Assembly (NCBI GenBank): GCA_023091735.1
Contig: JALKBU010000421.1
Location: 1-41,177, forward strand
DNA: 41,177 nucleotides
From: Trichomonas tenax
Lineage: Eukaryota > Parabasalia > Trichomonadida > Trichomonadidae
Direction of reading: 5' to 3'
Below, one piece after another: positions 28,827 to 38,243 of this stretch. A model generated the notes under the pieces. It saw only the letters and a list, made by a program, of their open reading frames with translations, was not told the origin of the DNA and made no database searches. How positions within the stretch are numbered: position 1 is the stretch's first letter; each line of letters opens with the position of its first letter. The translations under genes and the position numbers were made by a program.

Positions 28827-28972
28827 AAATATTTAGGGGGTGGAATATGAATCCCCTGTTTAATTTGAGAAGGATTTTTGAAATTTGGAATATAGATATT
28901 ATGAAGATTGTACAAATTAGGGAAATAAAATATATAGGGGATGTAACTTATTTCCCCTGTTTATTTTGAGAA
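28827..28972. repeat. Two imperfect 45-bp direct repeats with GGGG/CCCC hairpins
   Basis: Units at about 28827-28871 and 28927-28972 share the pattern AAATATxTAGGGG, a 12-13 base spacer, CCCCTGTTTA and TTTGAGAA. In each unit the G run and C run can pair into a small hairpin. The units lie about 101 bp apart. Confidence 0.6.
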
Positions 28973-29450
28973 TGTTAATTCAAATTTCTGCTGAATAAAT
29001 TTTATTCACCATAGTACATAGGTCGTAAAAATGTTAAAATTTTCTCAAAATTCAAGGGGTCATTCCCTTTAATAATATTTTATTGGATATTTATTATCTA
29101 CATCATTATACACAATTAAATATCATGTTTTTAGAAATTTTTGGGGTTGACTCTTCTAATGACCCTAAATAAGGTAAAGAAAACTTTTTCTCACACTCCT
29201 TCTTTCTGCTATTTGCGGTCGGAATACAGGGAACTGTTCTTTTCATTGTTATTTCTGTAATCGTTATATTGTCATCGGCTCAATAACATCAAATTTTCAA
29301 AAAATCTAACCAAACTTAAAATTTTGCACGTATTCTATATGCCATCTATTTTAAATCTGGATGTTCAAAAATACACGTTATTGATGTAAACTTTTCGGGG
29401 TGGACGAAAAAAGGCTACAAAATGTCAGTATTTCCCAAATTATTCAACGA

Positions 29451-29563
29451 GCAGCTCCATAACCAGTCCTTTTCTTGCTAAGCTGAGCGACGGTTTTTCT
29501 CCTTACCTGCAGCTGATTCATTCCCTTCCAAACAGTCTCCGGAGCTGCTCTTTTCAGTCCTGA
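29451..29563 (-). pseudogene. Coding-like fragment, origin unknown
   Basis: On the minus strand this GC-richer patch reads without a stop as LKRAAPETVWKGMNQLQVR and then RKTVAQLSKKRTGYGAAR before a TGA. The middle resembles a helix-turn-helix of transposase type (KTVAQLSKKxGYG), but it is too short to be sure. No start codon context and no continuation are visible. Confidence 0.25.
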
Positions 29564-30203
29564 TTAGATCTAAGATTTGAAATTCTTTAACAGCAATTCA
29601 TATGTTTTGTTGTTTCTTCTGACTTTACACTCCGTTTTTAATAGAATGATAGTACAATGAATTCAATAATTACATTTTTTTCCCTAGAATCTATTTCAAT
29701 TTGGTAAAATATATCGAATTAAACAAAGTTAAGTTTATAGAAATCAGTGAAATACTATGTAAAGCAGATTGGTGGTTAATATACATACATATTCCAGATT
29801 TCTGAATTTTTCAACGATTTTGTTTTGCTTAGCTGCTAAAACATACATAAAATATGAATGCCAAATAATACGCTTGTTTTCTATTCAAAGAATATTATTT
29901 CATCATAACATTTCAAAATTTGGTGCCAAAAAATGACATTATAATGCTTGTTCTGATGATTAATGCACTACTTACTTCGAAGAACAGAGGAAGATGAATG
30001 ACTCAACTACTATTTACTCATAGGGATGGTTGCTGTTTTAATTAATGGACCTTTACGCGACAGATTTGTTCACACCTACTGAACAATCATTTTTTGTTGA
30101 AAATGTCAATAGAACATTAAATGAATTTAAATTTGTCGTTTTATTTTTCTAAAATCTAAAGTTTTTACATTAGAAAAAAGCAATGCACTAATAAAAAACT
30201 TGA

Positions 30204-30808
30204 TTTTTTTTCTCGCTTACTCTTTGAGTTTTGCGATTTTTAACGAGTAAAACCCTATCAAGCCAAACTGAGAAGACATTTACGTGCTTTTCAGGGGTGC
30301 TGAGTATGTTTATAGCATTTGCTTGTCTATTTAATTGAGGATCTCCGTGCCTCCATGAGATTTCATCGAATTTTGACATGTAAAATAACGAAAGTAACCA
30401 TTTTCGACATGTATTATCTGGTATTTGTCATGTAAAGTCTAAAATTTGATATGTAATGTTACCAATGAGCAAATGTTGTGTGAACTTGAGGAAGCATAAC
30501 TTTAGGTATGCTCGATGTATGGGCAAAGGAATCCCGTTTGACTCCTGCGAGTAGTGTATTTTTTCTTTTTTATTTTTTTGATTTTTCTAGGGGAACTCTA
30601 GCAAAAATAAGCGAGCGAACGCTATAATAGTGAGATGTATTTGTTATAATCATATCATGATTAAGTAATATCTTGCTAAGATCATGAAACAGATTGCGCC
30701 ACTAGAATCAGCACCCCAAAAAGCACGTAAATGTTTCATCAGATTCGTCCAGGAAGGGGGTTACTCGTTAAAAATCGCAAAACTCAAAAAGGTCAACGAG
30801 AAAAAAAA
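30204..30808. repeat. Element with ~100-bp imperfect inverted terminal repeats
   Basis: The arm at 30204-30303 matches the reverse complement of 30708-30808, by eye at about 80 percent with small indels. Longest identical blocks are the ones around CGAGTAA...TTTTTAACG and CATTTACGTGCTTTT. Both arms begin with TTTTTTTTCTCG at the outer edge. The roughly 400-bp core has no long frame. Frames in the arms (30188-30379 minus and 30684-30866 plus) are related reading frames of the same repeat. The right arm reads KCFIRFVQEGGYSLKIAKL, vaguely like a transposase helix-turn-helix. No clear target-site duplication. This is probably a decayed foldback or MITE-type element. Confidence 0.65.
30372..30456. 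repeat. Cluster of TTTGWCATGTAA motifs
   Basis: Variants start at 30372, 30403, 30424 and 30445, that is at spacings of 31, 21 and 21 bases, about two to three helical turns. Further copies occur at about 23545, 31267 and (inverted) 31298. It could be a protein-binding array or part of a repeat family. Confidence 0.45.
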
Positions 30809-31071
30809 GTGGAGCCAACAAAATTCGCTCATTTCACTTCAAAAAAACGCTACAAAATCAAAATGAGAAGATAATTTTGCTTCATTTTTTTTATTTTTTT
30901 GAAACGACGAAAATGGTCATGTTCCGGAATTTCTGAGGTGGTCGTTTATTATTTTCACAATGCAGGACAGCTTTATGAACTCGGAAGAACATAGACAAAT
31001 CATGCAGTCTCATAACAAAGGCTACATCATCTAACGATCACCGATCACTAACGATTGGTTGCCTCGACTAG
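30809..31071. other. Spacer between repeats
   Basis: No gene is visible. The short frame that crosses the right inverted repeat ends at 30866. GATCA/GATTG-rich sequence just before 31072 may be a further, weaker copy of the tandem repeat that follows. Confidence 0.4.
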
Positions 31072-31256
31072 TTCGGTGCAACTTCATTGACTTATGATCA
31101 TTAGATGATTCATTTAATTCGCTGCAACGTTATTAATTTCTTATCATTAGATACTGTATCTAGTTCGCTGCAAGCATCAGTGATTGCTCTTCATAAGCTG
31201 CTTCAACTAGTTCACTATGATTCGATTGATTGCTCTTCATATACTGCTTCTTCAAG
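31072..31256. repeat. Degenerate 46-bp tandem repeat, about four copies
   Basis: Units begin at 31072, 31118, 31164 and 31211 with TTCGGTGCAAC, TTCGCTGCAAC, TTCGCTGCAAG and TTCACTATGAT. Each is followed by an ATT-rich part, CTTATCATTAGAT or CTCTTCATA, and a CTAGTTC-like junction. The period is 46-47 bp. Units 1-2 and 3-4 are most alike as pairs. No coding role is evident. Confidence 0.7.
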
Positions 31257-31828
31257 CCAAATTATTTGACACGTAAATCATTGTCATAAATAATTTACAT
31301 GTCAAGAGGAAAGAAAGCTTAAAATGAGAGCCTGAGATTGTTGATTTAGATGCTTTGACAAGTTTCAAGATCATCTTTTAATCTTTCTGTAACAAATTGA
31401 TAGCTTCGATTAATGTTCTTGAATAGAAATTTTCATTTTTGCCTATAAATTTTGTTTTTTCTTTGTTTTGTAGAGCTAAAAATACTTATTATTATACTAT
31501 AATATGAATTCAGCGTGCACTGCAACTGTCTGATGTGCTTGTTGCTCACAACAAATCCATTTGTCCATTAATAAAAGTGACGCAATCAATTAAATACGCT
31601 AAAGTGTATTTTTTTTGATAGTATATGCTCCTTATAACTTTATAATTTCTTTTACACGAATTTTAAAACTTATATATTTTAAAAGTGACAGGGATTAAAT
31701 TTATTTTGTCGAAAAATAATTATTATACAAATATGAATCTAATATACCTGTATGTTTTTTTGAGATATTTACATTATTCAAAAAAATACACGACCAATTC
31801 AATAGTTTTACTACCTTTCACAATATGT
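31257..31828. other. AT-rich spacer
   Basis: No gene is supported. An imperfect inverted repeat (TTGACACGTAAAT with ATTTACATGTCAA, about 31267-31304) uses the same motif as the 30.4-kb cluster. The frame at 31685-31921 runs into the promoter repeats and is treated as chance. Confidence 0.45.
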
Positions 31829-31891
31829 TACTTTGCGTATAACCGCCGCATGCTTAATTTTAGCATCCTTGCAGGTATCGTCCGACCATTC

Positions 31892-31896
31892 ACAAG
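31892..31896 (+). promoter_or_regulatory. Second (upstream) initiator-like site in duplicated promoter
   Basis: In promoter copy 1 the sequence corresponding to the main Inr (ATTCACAAGCATA) is kept within a base or two of this position. If used, it would give a 5' UTR longer by about 102 bases. No ATG lies in the intervening stretch before the second copy apart from the one in GCATGC, which is followed by an early stop. Confidence 0.35.
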
Positions 31897-31993
31897 CATA
31901 GAAAATTTGTGTATTGAGTAAAAAATAACGTACTTTGCGTATAACCGCCGCATGCTTAATTTTAGCATCCTTACAGGTGTATCGTCCAACCAT

Positions 31994-31998
31994 TCACA
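31994..31998 (+). promoter_or_regulatory. Trichomonad-type initiator TCACA
   Basis: TCACA matches the Inr core and stands nine bases before the ATG at 32008. It is part of the second promoter copy. Confidence 0.6.
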
Positions 31999-32007
31999 AA
32001 CATATAA

Positions 32008-35000
32008 ATGGACTCTGTAATTAGCAGAAGTCAGAGTCTCAGTAGTAGTGGAACCGTCAACAAAGAGCTCATTGAGGGTACTTATGGCGCCTTTGATGCT
32101 CTTTTCCCGATCTATGAACAGATTTCGAAAGTGATTCATATTCCGAGTCCGTTTTATTACCTAATGATCATCATCGTAACAATACAAGTCTTCACAGAGT
32201 CCCTCTGGGCTAGAGAACTCTTGAATCTAACAACTGGCGGCATCGATGATTTGATTATTAGGAAACTCTATGAATTTTTCTTACTTAACGACCCCATTAA
32301 TCCGTATGTGATCAACTATATCGGATTTTATTTGATAATAGCCGTGTTCTTTGTTTCATTATTGATATTCTTTAGCGTTTTCATTCAATACAAGCTAACG
32401 ATTTCATTCAACACTCCTCTGCTTTATATATTCAGGGGCTACTTCGATATCGTTGTTCCAATCTTCATTATGCCATCAATAGATTACGGAGGCCAATTCT
32501 TGACAGGTGTTCTCAAGAAGAAGATGAAATTCGTTTATATCGTCCTTTCAATCATTTCCATTATCATTGCCGCGATAATGTACACTTCTTATTATATGCA
32601 TTTTTCAATCTTGGCAAATTCCCCTTATTTCTCACGTGGTCCTATATCCACAGTCAGAGGATCATATTTCACGAGTCTAATTTTCTTAGCTTTTCTCACA
32701 GAGTTTATACAATATATTTTAGAGCTATTTCCTCAATGGGCATCGATAATTGGCGCTTTTGCAGAAACTGTGATCTTCATTTTCTTGGCCGTGAGGAACA
32801 ATACGCTTCCTTTCTTCGATATGTCGACAAATATATTGTTTTCAAGTTTATTCATAACACTTGCATGCGTCAACTTCATTGAGGCCATCCAAGGCATTTA
32901 CTCATTACATGATGCTGTTCCTTTGATATTGTTGCCTGTTATTTTAATAATTTGCTACATTACTTATTATTTCGTGTTCAAGTCCATGAAGTCGAAGGTT
33001 AAAAAACTTTTGAACACTGTTCCTGATGAATCAAGAGACTCAATGCAAATTGTAGCTGATGAGTTTGATAAACTTGATCTTTGCGTTAGCGTTGATAGAT
33101 ACCTCAAGTTTTTGATCGTTTCCCTCGAAACAGCAAATGAAGTTTTCTTGAATAACGCAATTTTCAAATATGGCTTCGATCGCTTTCAAGAGCCAGAGTT
33201 ATTCAGGATTTTGTTGATCTATGCAGCCCAAATCCCAGGTTTTAACAGAATCCTTTCACTTGCTTATTCAACATTTTTCAAGAATGCGAAATTAACATTC
33301 ATAAATCGTTTCTTGATCTACACAATACTGAGATTGGTAACAATGAGGCAGTCCTCTTCAAGCCAGCAGTTCTCTCAGAGAGTTATTGAAGTCAGACAAG
33401 AATCAAAGAAATGCAGAGATTTCATTCGGGGATTTTTGCTCCAAACTCCATCAAAAGTCTCCACTTTCTACACATTCTACAAAGAAGCACAGGCAACAGA
33501 GTTCAGATGGACAGAACTCATAAATCACTATCCAAACTCGTCTAAAGTTTATGATGAATACGGCGATTTCTTGATCGAAGTAATGACTGATTTCCACGAA
33601 TCTACGATACAAAAGCACAAAACAACACTTCTAGAAGATGGCCACAGACTCCATAAGGATCACGTTTTCATTAACTTCATCCATTTGCATCAACATTATT
33701 TGAAGCGTGGAATAGTTGATCTTCACGGAAGAGTTTTAGATCAAAAGAAGAAAGCTGTTACATCAAATAACTCAACACAAACAACGAAATCTTCGTCTTC
33801 AACGGGATCTCAATTAACATCTCTTTCCCAGTTAATAGAAATCGCTCCAGAAGAAGAGGAATTCTATGCCAAGGCTTTATTCACACAGCCAAAGCTTCGT
33901 CTTGCTTTCCAACGTGCAATAGAAGAAAGAAAATCGAAGTCTTCAACACCAATGAAAATTTGCATTTTCCTTATCATGGCTTTCTCTATTGCTATTTTGA
34001 TTGTATCAGATACAATAGTTTCGGATTTCTTCGCTCAGAGAGCTTCTTCTCTATCTAAAGTTAAATACATCAACTACGCAAGATTCTACATGTCGTGCTC
34101 CAGATTCGCTTCTCTTTTGTACTTCGCAACAGAAAATGGTCTCTATCACATCAACGACAATGTTCGCAGCAAAGGAAAGAAAGATGTTGGATTGAATCCT
34201 TACATCAGCTTCACAGGAGATTTCAGGAACCAATCCATTTACTACAACATGCTCAGCATTGATTACTATAACAAATTCATTGCTGAAATTGTTAACTACG
34301 CTATGCAAGGCCATGACATTTATTTAGTTGGTGAACCATTCTTGAGACCAGTTCTTGACTCGTACTACTGCAGCAAGACAGGAGAACTGTTGAACAAGAC
34401 TCTCAAAACGAATGTTCACGCATTATTCTCGTATAACAATATCATCAACAGCTTGATTTTCACGCAAGATGTAACAAACTGGAATCAGTCCAAAGCATTC
34501 TGCAACATAATATCTAATGGATATTCCATCAGCAAAGGCTTGGATAATTTCAATTCTAACGAACTTGACGCGGAAAATGATGATACATTAGCCAACTCTG
34601 AGAAGATTGTTATCTATGAAATTACATTCCCAATCGCTTTGTTAGTCGTCAACATTGTGTTGTTCGTCATTCCAATGACAACATATTACTTCTCTCTCAA
34701 GAGAACATTAGAAGTTCTTCAATTAGCCCATCAGAAAGTCAAAGAAGAAGCATGCAAGAACATTGGAAAGTCCAACATGGACGATTCAAGTGCTGTTGCT
34801 CCACCAGAGTCAAAAGTTTTCTTCTTTATGTACTTCACAGGAATAATATTGATTATCATTGTTCCAATATTCGTTTTCGTTTCATTTAATGAAGCAAAGG
34901 GAGTCAACAAGGAATTCGAGTCATTGATCGGATGGATGAACATGGGTGGTGCTCGTGGTCCTCTTTTAGCTGAAGCGATGGAGCATTTGACATTAGCATC

Positions 35001-36720
35001 ACTTGCAAAACAAAAAGCGATATCTTTTGTTGATGATCAAGGAGAATTACAGACGACAAGGGCTTTCGTTGATGCTGCAATGGAGTTTCATAACACAATG
35101 ACAGAAGGAACAAATGTCACAGATCCTTGCATTGGATTCGATGATAAACTCGACGAATTGCAATATGCAAATATCTGCGTTGCCGCAAAAGAATCATTGG
35201 AGTTGCATGAAAGATACAGATGTTCTTCTTTGTCACAATTATTTGGTTTCGTCAAATCAATTCTCGATGATGCTTTAGTCAGATTTGATCAAATCGAGAA
35301 CCTCGATAACTCGATTTTCACCGAATTATTCCATATGACAAACACACACATGTTCAAGACACTTTCAGATGTATCTGAACGCATTGATGAACTCGGACAA
35401 AACAATAAGCAGAAATTTGAGATTTTATCATTAATAATTTGCGTCATTGGATGCATTTTTGCTGTCTTTGTTTTCATTATTCATGGATACATGGCAATTC
35501 AGCTTGATTACATGTACAAGGCTTCGATGATTATCTTCAGGAGAATCCCTCCACTTTATATTACACAAAACCATCATTTGATGGACTTCTTGTTGAACAG
35601 ACAGAGAAAGGGATCAAACGAATCAATGACTTTCTCACAGAACATTCTTTTCTCTTCACAGAACGGTGTTTTGCTTATCAACAAGGCAGGAATTGTTGAA
35701 ATGGTCAATGATTCTGTTAACGACATTTTGGGATATGTCCCAGACCAAATTTTAGGACAACAGGCTGTAATTTTCTTTGCTGAGAAAGACCGTACTAAAG
35801 TCCAACAACAACTTGAACTGATGCACGATGGTGAAGCAAAGGATGTCTTTGATGATCACTTCGAGTGCGTTGCAGATGATACAACAGTCAAACAGTGCCA
35901 CGTGACTATTCTTGGTCTTGCAGGCCAAAGCACTGGCGAAATCAACACATATGTCTTCATCATTTCAGATGAGAGCCAGATACTTCACAAGCAGGAGCAG
36001 GCAGAGCTTGCAAAGAAGAAATCTGAAGAACTATTGTTCCAAATACTTCCTCGCGATATCGTCTTCAAGCTCAACCAGGGAGAGAAAGATATCACATTCA
36101 CTGTTCCTTCGGCAACAATCATGTTCATCGATATTGTCAGATTCTCTGATTACGCTGCAAACTTGACACCGCAGCAGATAATGGGCAATCTTTCACTGAT
36201 ATTCGACACATTTGACAAACATCTCCAAGATTATCCATTGATCACAAAGATCAAACTCATCGGTGATGTCTATATGTGCGCCGCAGGTCTCTTCAATCCA
36301 GATGGACAACCAGTCGAACATGCTCAACAGATGCTCCACTTCGCTATAGACTGTATCCAAGAAATTGAAAACATCAACGTGACACTTGAATCAATGCTCG
36401 CTGTTAGAATCGGTGTTAATACCGGTGGTCCTCTCATTGGTGGCATTTTGGGTACGGATAAACCTGTTTTCGATATCATCGGTGATCCAATTAATGTTGC
36501 AGCAAGACTTCAGAGCACTGATATTCCAGGAAAGATCCAAATTCCACAATCAGTGTATGATCTTGTTCACACACTTGATTTCAACATTGAGAAGCGCGGT
36601 GAAGTTTATCTGAAAGGAAAAGGAAATGTAATGACATATCTTGTTTGTCCAGTCAATATATTCAACATGGCATCAAATAACATCACATCATCAATGATGT
36701 TAAATTCAATCAAGAATTGA
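32008..36720 (+). CDS. Multi-pass transmembrane PAS-class III adenylate cyclase
   Basis: This 1,570-residue membrane protein should make cAMP. About seven to eight hydrophobic helices lie within residues 45-325, followed by a cytosolic helical region (325-645). More membrane helices lie near 649-672, 869-895, 935-958 and 1137-1165; the long loops between them are probably extracellular sensor regions. A PAS domain occupies about 1215-1330 (VEMVNDSVNDILGYVPDQIL). A signalling helix follows (KKSEELLFQILPRDI), then the catalytic domain at about 1365-1550. Metal ligands are Asp1375 (FIDIVRFSD) and Asp1420 (IGDVYM). Base selection uses Lys1416 (IKLIGD) and Asp1489 (FDIIGD), the adenylate pattern; guanylate cyclases have Glu and Cys here. 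Asn1496 and Arg1500 complete the site. One domain implies homodimer action. Trichomonads carry a large family of such cyclases. The start is supported by the Inr nine bases upstream. It stops with TGA. The ligand is unknown. Confidence 0.93.
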   Translation: MDSVISRSQSLSSSGTVNKELIEGTYGAFDALFPIYEQISKVIHIPSPFYYLMIIIVTIQVFTESLWARELLNLTTGGIDDLIIRKLYEFFLLNDPINPYVINYIGFYLIIAVFFVSLLIFFSVFIQYKLTISFNTPLLYIFRGYFDIVVPIFIMPSIDYGGQFLTGVLKKKMKFVYIVLSIISIIIAAIMYTSYYMHFSILANSPYFSRGPISTVRGSYFTSLIFLAFLTEFIQYILELFPQWASIIGAFAETVIFIFLAVRNNTLPFFDMSTNILFSSLFITLACVNFIEAIQGIYSLHDAVPLILLPVILIICYITYYFVFKSMKSKVKKLLNTVPDESRDSMQIVADEFDKLDLCVSVDRYLKFLIVSLETANEVFLNNAIFKYGFDRFQEPELFRILLIYAAQIPGFNRILSLAYSTFFKNAKLTFINRFLIYTILRLVTMRQSSSSQQFSQRVIEVRQESKKCRDFIRGFLLQTPSKVSTFYTFYKEAQATEFRWTELINHYPNSSKVYDEYGDFLIEVMTDFHESTIQKHKTTLLEDGHRLHKDHVFINFIHLHQHYLKRGIVDLHGRVLDQKKKAVTSNNSTQTTKSSSSTGSQLTSLSQLIEIAPEEEEFYAKALFTQPKLRLAFQRAIEERKSKSSTPMKICIFLIMAFSIAILIVSDTIVSDFFAQRASSLSKVKYINYARFYMSCSRFASLLYFATENGLYHINDNVRSKGKKDVGLNPYISFTGDFRNQSIYYNMLSIDYYNKFIAEIVNYAMQGHDIYLVGEPFLRPVLDSYYCSKTGELLNKTLKTNVHALFSYNNIINSLIFTQDVTNWNQSKAFCNIISNGYSISKGLDNFNSNELDAENDDTLANSEKIVIYEITFPIALLVVNIVLFVIPMTTYYFSLKRTLEVLQLAHQKVKEEACKNIGKSNMDDSSAVAPPESKVFFFMYFTGIILIIIVPIFVFVSFNEAKGVNKEFESLIGWMNMGGARGPLLAEAMEHLTLASLAKQKAISFVDDQGELQTTRAFVDAAMEFHNTMTEGTNVTDPCIGFDDKLDELQYANICVAAKESLELHERYRCSSLSQLFGFVKSILDDALVRFDQIENLDNSIFTELFHMTNTHMFKTLSDVSERIDELGQNNKQKFEILSLIICVIGCIFAVFVFIIHGYMAIQLDYMYKASMIIFRRIPPLYITQNHHLMDFLLNRQRKGSNESMTFSQNILFSSQNGVLLINKAGIVEMVNDSVNDILGYVPDQILGQQAVIFFAEKDRTKVQQQLELMHDGEAKDVFDDHFECVADDTTVKQCHVTILGLAGQSTGEINTYVFIISDESQILHKQEQAELAKKKSEELLFQILPRDIVFKLNQGEKDITFTVPSATIMFIDIVRFSDYAANLTPQQIMGNLSLIFDTFDKHLQDYPLITKIKLIGDVYMCAAGLFNPDGQPVEHAQQMLHFAIDCIQEIENINVTLESMLAVRIGVNTGGPLIGGILGTDKPVFDIIGDPINVAARLQSTDIPGKIQIPQSVYDLVHTLDFNIEKRGEVYLKGKGNVMTYLVCPVNIFNMASNNITSSMMLNSIKN

Positions 36721-37385
36721 CCTCTATTTTGTTTATTATATTCTAAATTTCATGTATATATTTCTTATTCCTAATTTATTCAATAAATTTTATCGACACT
36801 CTTTTATTGAAATATATATCTAGGAATGCAACTTTGGAAGATATTTTGGTATCAGGATGGAAATAACAACTTTCTGGAAGGATTTCTGAAAATAATTTTG
36901 GAATGGAAAAATTTTTAATAAATAGTATAAACTACATTTTTAAATCTAGGTACTCCTCTCAATTTTTTCAAGGGGCCTCTCAATATTGTGAGAAACACGC
37001 CCGTAGAGGACCTAGATAATACATAGTAAAGGTGCTTGCACTATTTTTTGACACTCTGTCAGATTTTTCGAGTGTCTTTCTCCTTACTTAACTCGCTATT
37101 GACGATCCATTCATAGGCTTGTGTGGCATGATGATAAAGAAAACTATGGATGTAAGCATATCAGCGTCATAATGTTGCAGGAAATTCCTTTCATCCTGGA
37201 TAATTATTGTGTTTTCAAAAAGATGTCTAAATTCACTCAAACTTCTTAAGTATACCTCTTTTTCCATGGAGGTTGCATTTATGCCCTCAAACAATCCAAT
37301 TTATTTTCGATATTTCATCCAGAAAAATCTACCCAGCTAATCTTAACAGTATTGAAAGAATAATTAAGGCTTCACTTTCTTACTA
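36721..37385. other. Spacer with an imperfect hairpin
   Basis: Contains the cyclase 3' end (TAAA about 30 bases past the stop). An imperfect inverted repeat lies at 36944-37016 (ATCTAGG...CTCCTCT with AGAGGACCTAGAT). The minus-strand frame at 37088-37294 is not recognisable; the text around 37290-37380 might be decayed sequence belonging to the following pseudogene. Confidence 0.45.
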
Positions 37386-37390
37386 TCATA
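37386..37390 (+). promoter_or_regulatory. Initiator-like TCATA before pseudogene
   Basis: TCATA stands one base before the ATG at 37392. This is the Inr core at very close range. Since the gene behind it is dead and lacks its expected N-terminal domain, the match may be chance. Confidence 0.25.
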
Positions 37391-37391
37391 T

Positions 37392-38243
37392 ATGAATATT
37401 AGCGAAAGTTACCGTAATTTGAATGATTTCAAAATGTCAACATTTTATTCTTCAGATGTCAACTATGCGATTCGACTACATTTGCAATACAACAATATAC
37501 GATGCAGTGAAATTTATGGATTGACTCTCAATGATAATTTCGAATTATTTCCTAATTGGAATAGACAAGAAAGCACACGCGTATGAATTAACACCTCAAA
37601 GACAACAAAAACGACCTGTAGATCCTCTCGTAATTATATAATATATTGGATTACCAGTGGACCAATTTGAAGAGGCATCTTATTTTATCATGAAATTACT
37701 CACATATTTCAATCAAAATATACAAAATTTATTCCTTATTTCACAACACGTATTCGTTAAATCAGATAATCAAGTGAATGTTGTTAAACAGACAACGAAT
37801 ATACTCGAAATCCAATATGCGGATCATAGTAGCATTCAACAGGAAATTACTAAGTTATGCGAACGGCAAAAAGAATTACTGACAGAAATCAGAATCGAGA
37901 TTGTTTCATTACCACGTGTTCTTTTCATAAAAATCAATCGAACAGTATTCGAAAATGAGACCGTAACACTAAAGCATGGAAATTTCGATATAGAGACAAA
38001 TATTGCAATCAATGATTCAGCTTTTATTCTCTATGGAATAATAATTCATGGAGGCATATCACCAGAAACTGATGGTCATTTATGGTCATTTATAAATTTA
38101 AATCATGCATGGAAAATCCAGTTTGGGTTTCATTTAACGATAAATTGACTGAAATAGTCAGGCAGGAGTATGTGATGTGCATAGCTAGTAATATATTAGG
38201 AGATAATAGGAGAGCATCAATTGCTGTATATTTAATGAAATAA
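37392..38243 (+). pseudogene. Decayed C19 ubiquitin-specific peptidase
   Basis: The pieces read as the C-terminal half of a USP/UBP (peptidase family C19). Frame one (from 37392) gives DVNYAIRLHLQYNN and ends by shift near 37555. The next frame gives IGIDKKAHAYELTPQRQQKR, then a TAA at 37639, and continues as LPVDQFEEASYF. Later in that frame come SLPRVLFIKINR, the USP strand before the His box, and LYGIIIHGG with DGHLWSF. These correspond to the usual HSG and GHY box with the catalytic His. Near 38110 a second shift joins ENPVWVSFNDKLTEIV and SIAVYLMK with TAA at 38241-38243, the usual USP end (W-x-FND). The catalytic Cys box, expected far upstream, is absent. Two frameshifts, one stop and a missing N-terminus mean it is not functional. 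Confidence 0.75.

Larger units (their letters stand above)
28653..30203. other. Spacer with short repeats and a coding-like patch
   Basis: Mostly AT-rich. It contains the paired 45-bp repeats at 28827-28972 and a GC-richer patch at 29440-29570 (listed separately). Several short G-run/C-run stretches occur (about 29055, 29140, 29395). Otherwise empty. Confidence 0.45.
31829..32004 (+). repeat. Tandem duplication of the cyclase promoter
   Basis: 31829-31900 and 31931-32004 are near-identical copies about 102 bp apart, differing by a few substitutions and a 2-base insertion. Each copy contains TACTTTGCGTATAACCGCCG, the palindrome GCATGC, TTAATTTTAGCATCC and CCATTCACA, which is the initiator. 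Copy 2 runs directly into the ATG at 32008. At the matching place in copy 1, an ATAAATG-like start is replaced by ATAGAAAA. Confidence 0.85.

Noticed and set aside
31031..31256. 46-bp repeats as a CRISPR array
   Set aside because: Units are diverged along their whole length with no constant repeat and variable spacer pattern, and the DNA is eukaryotic.
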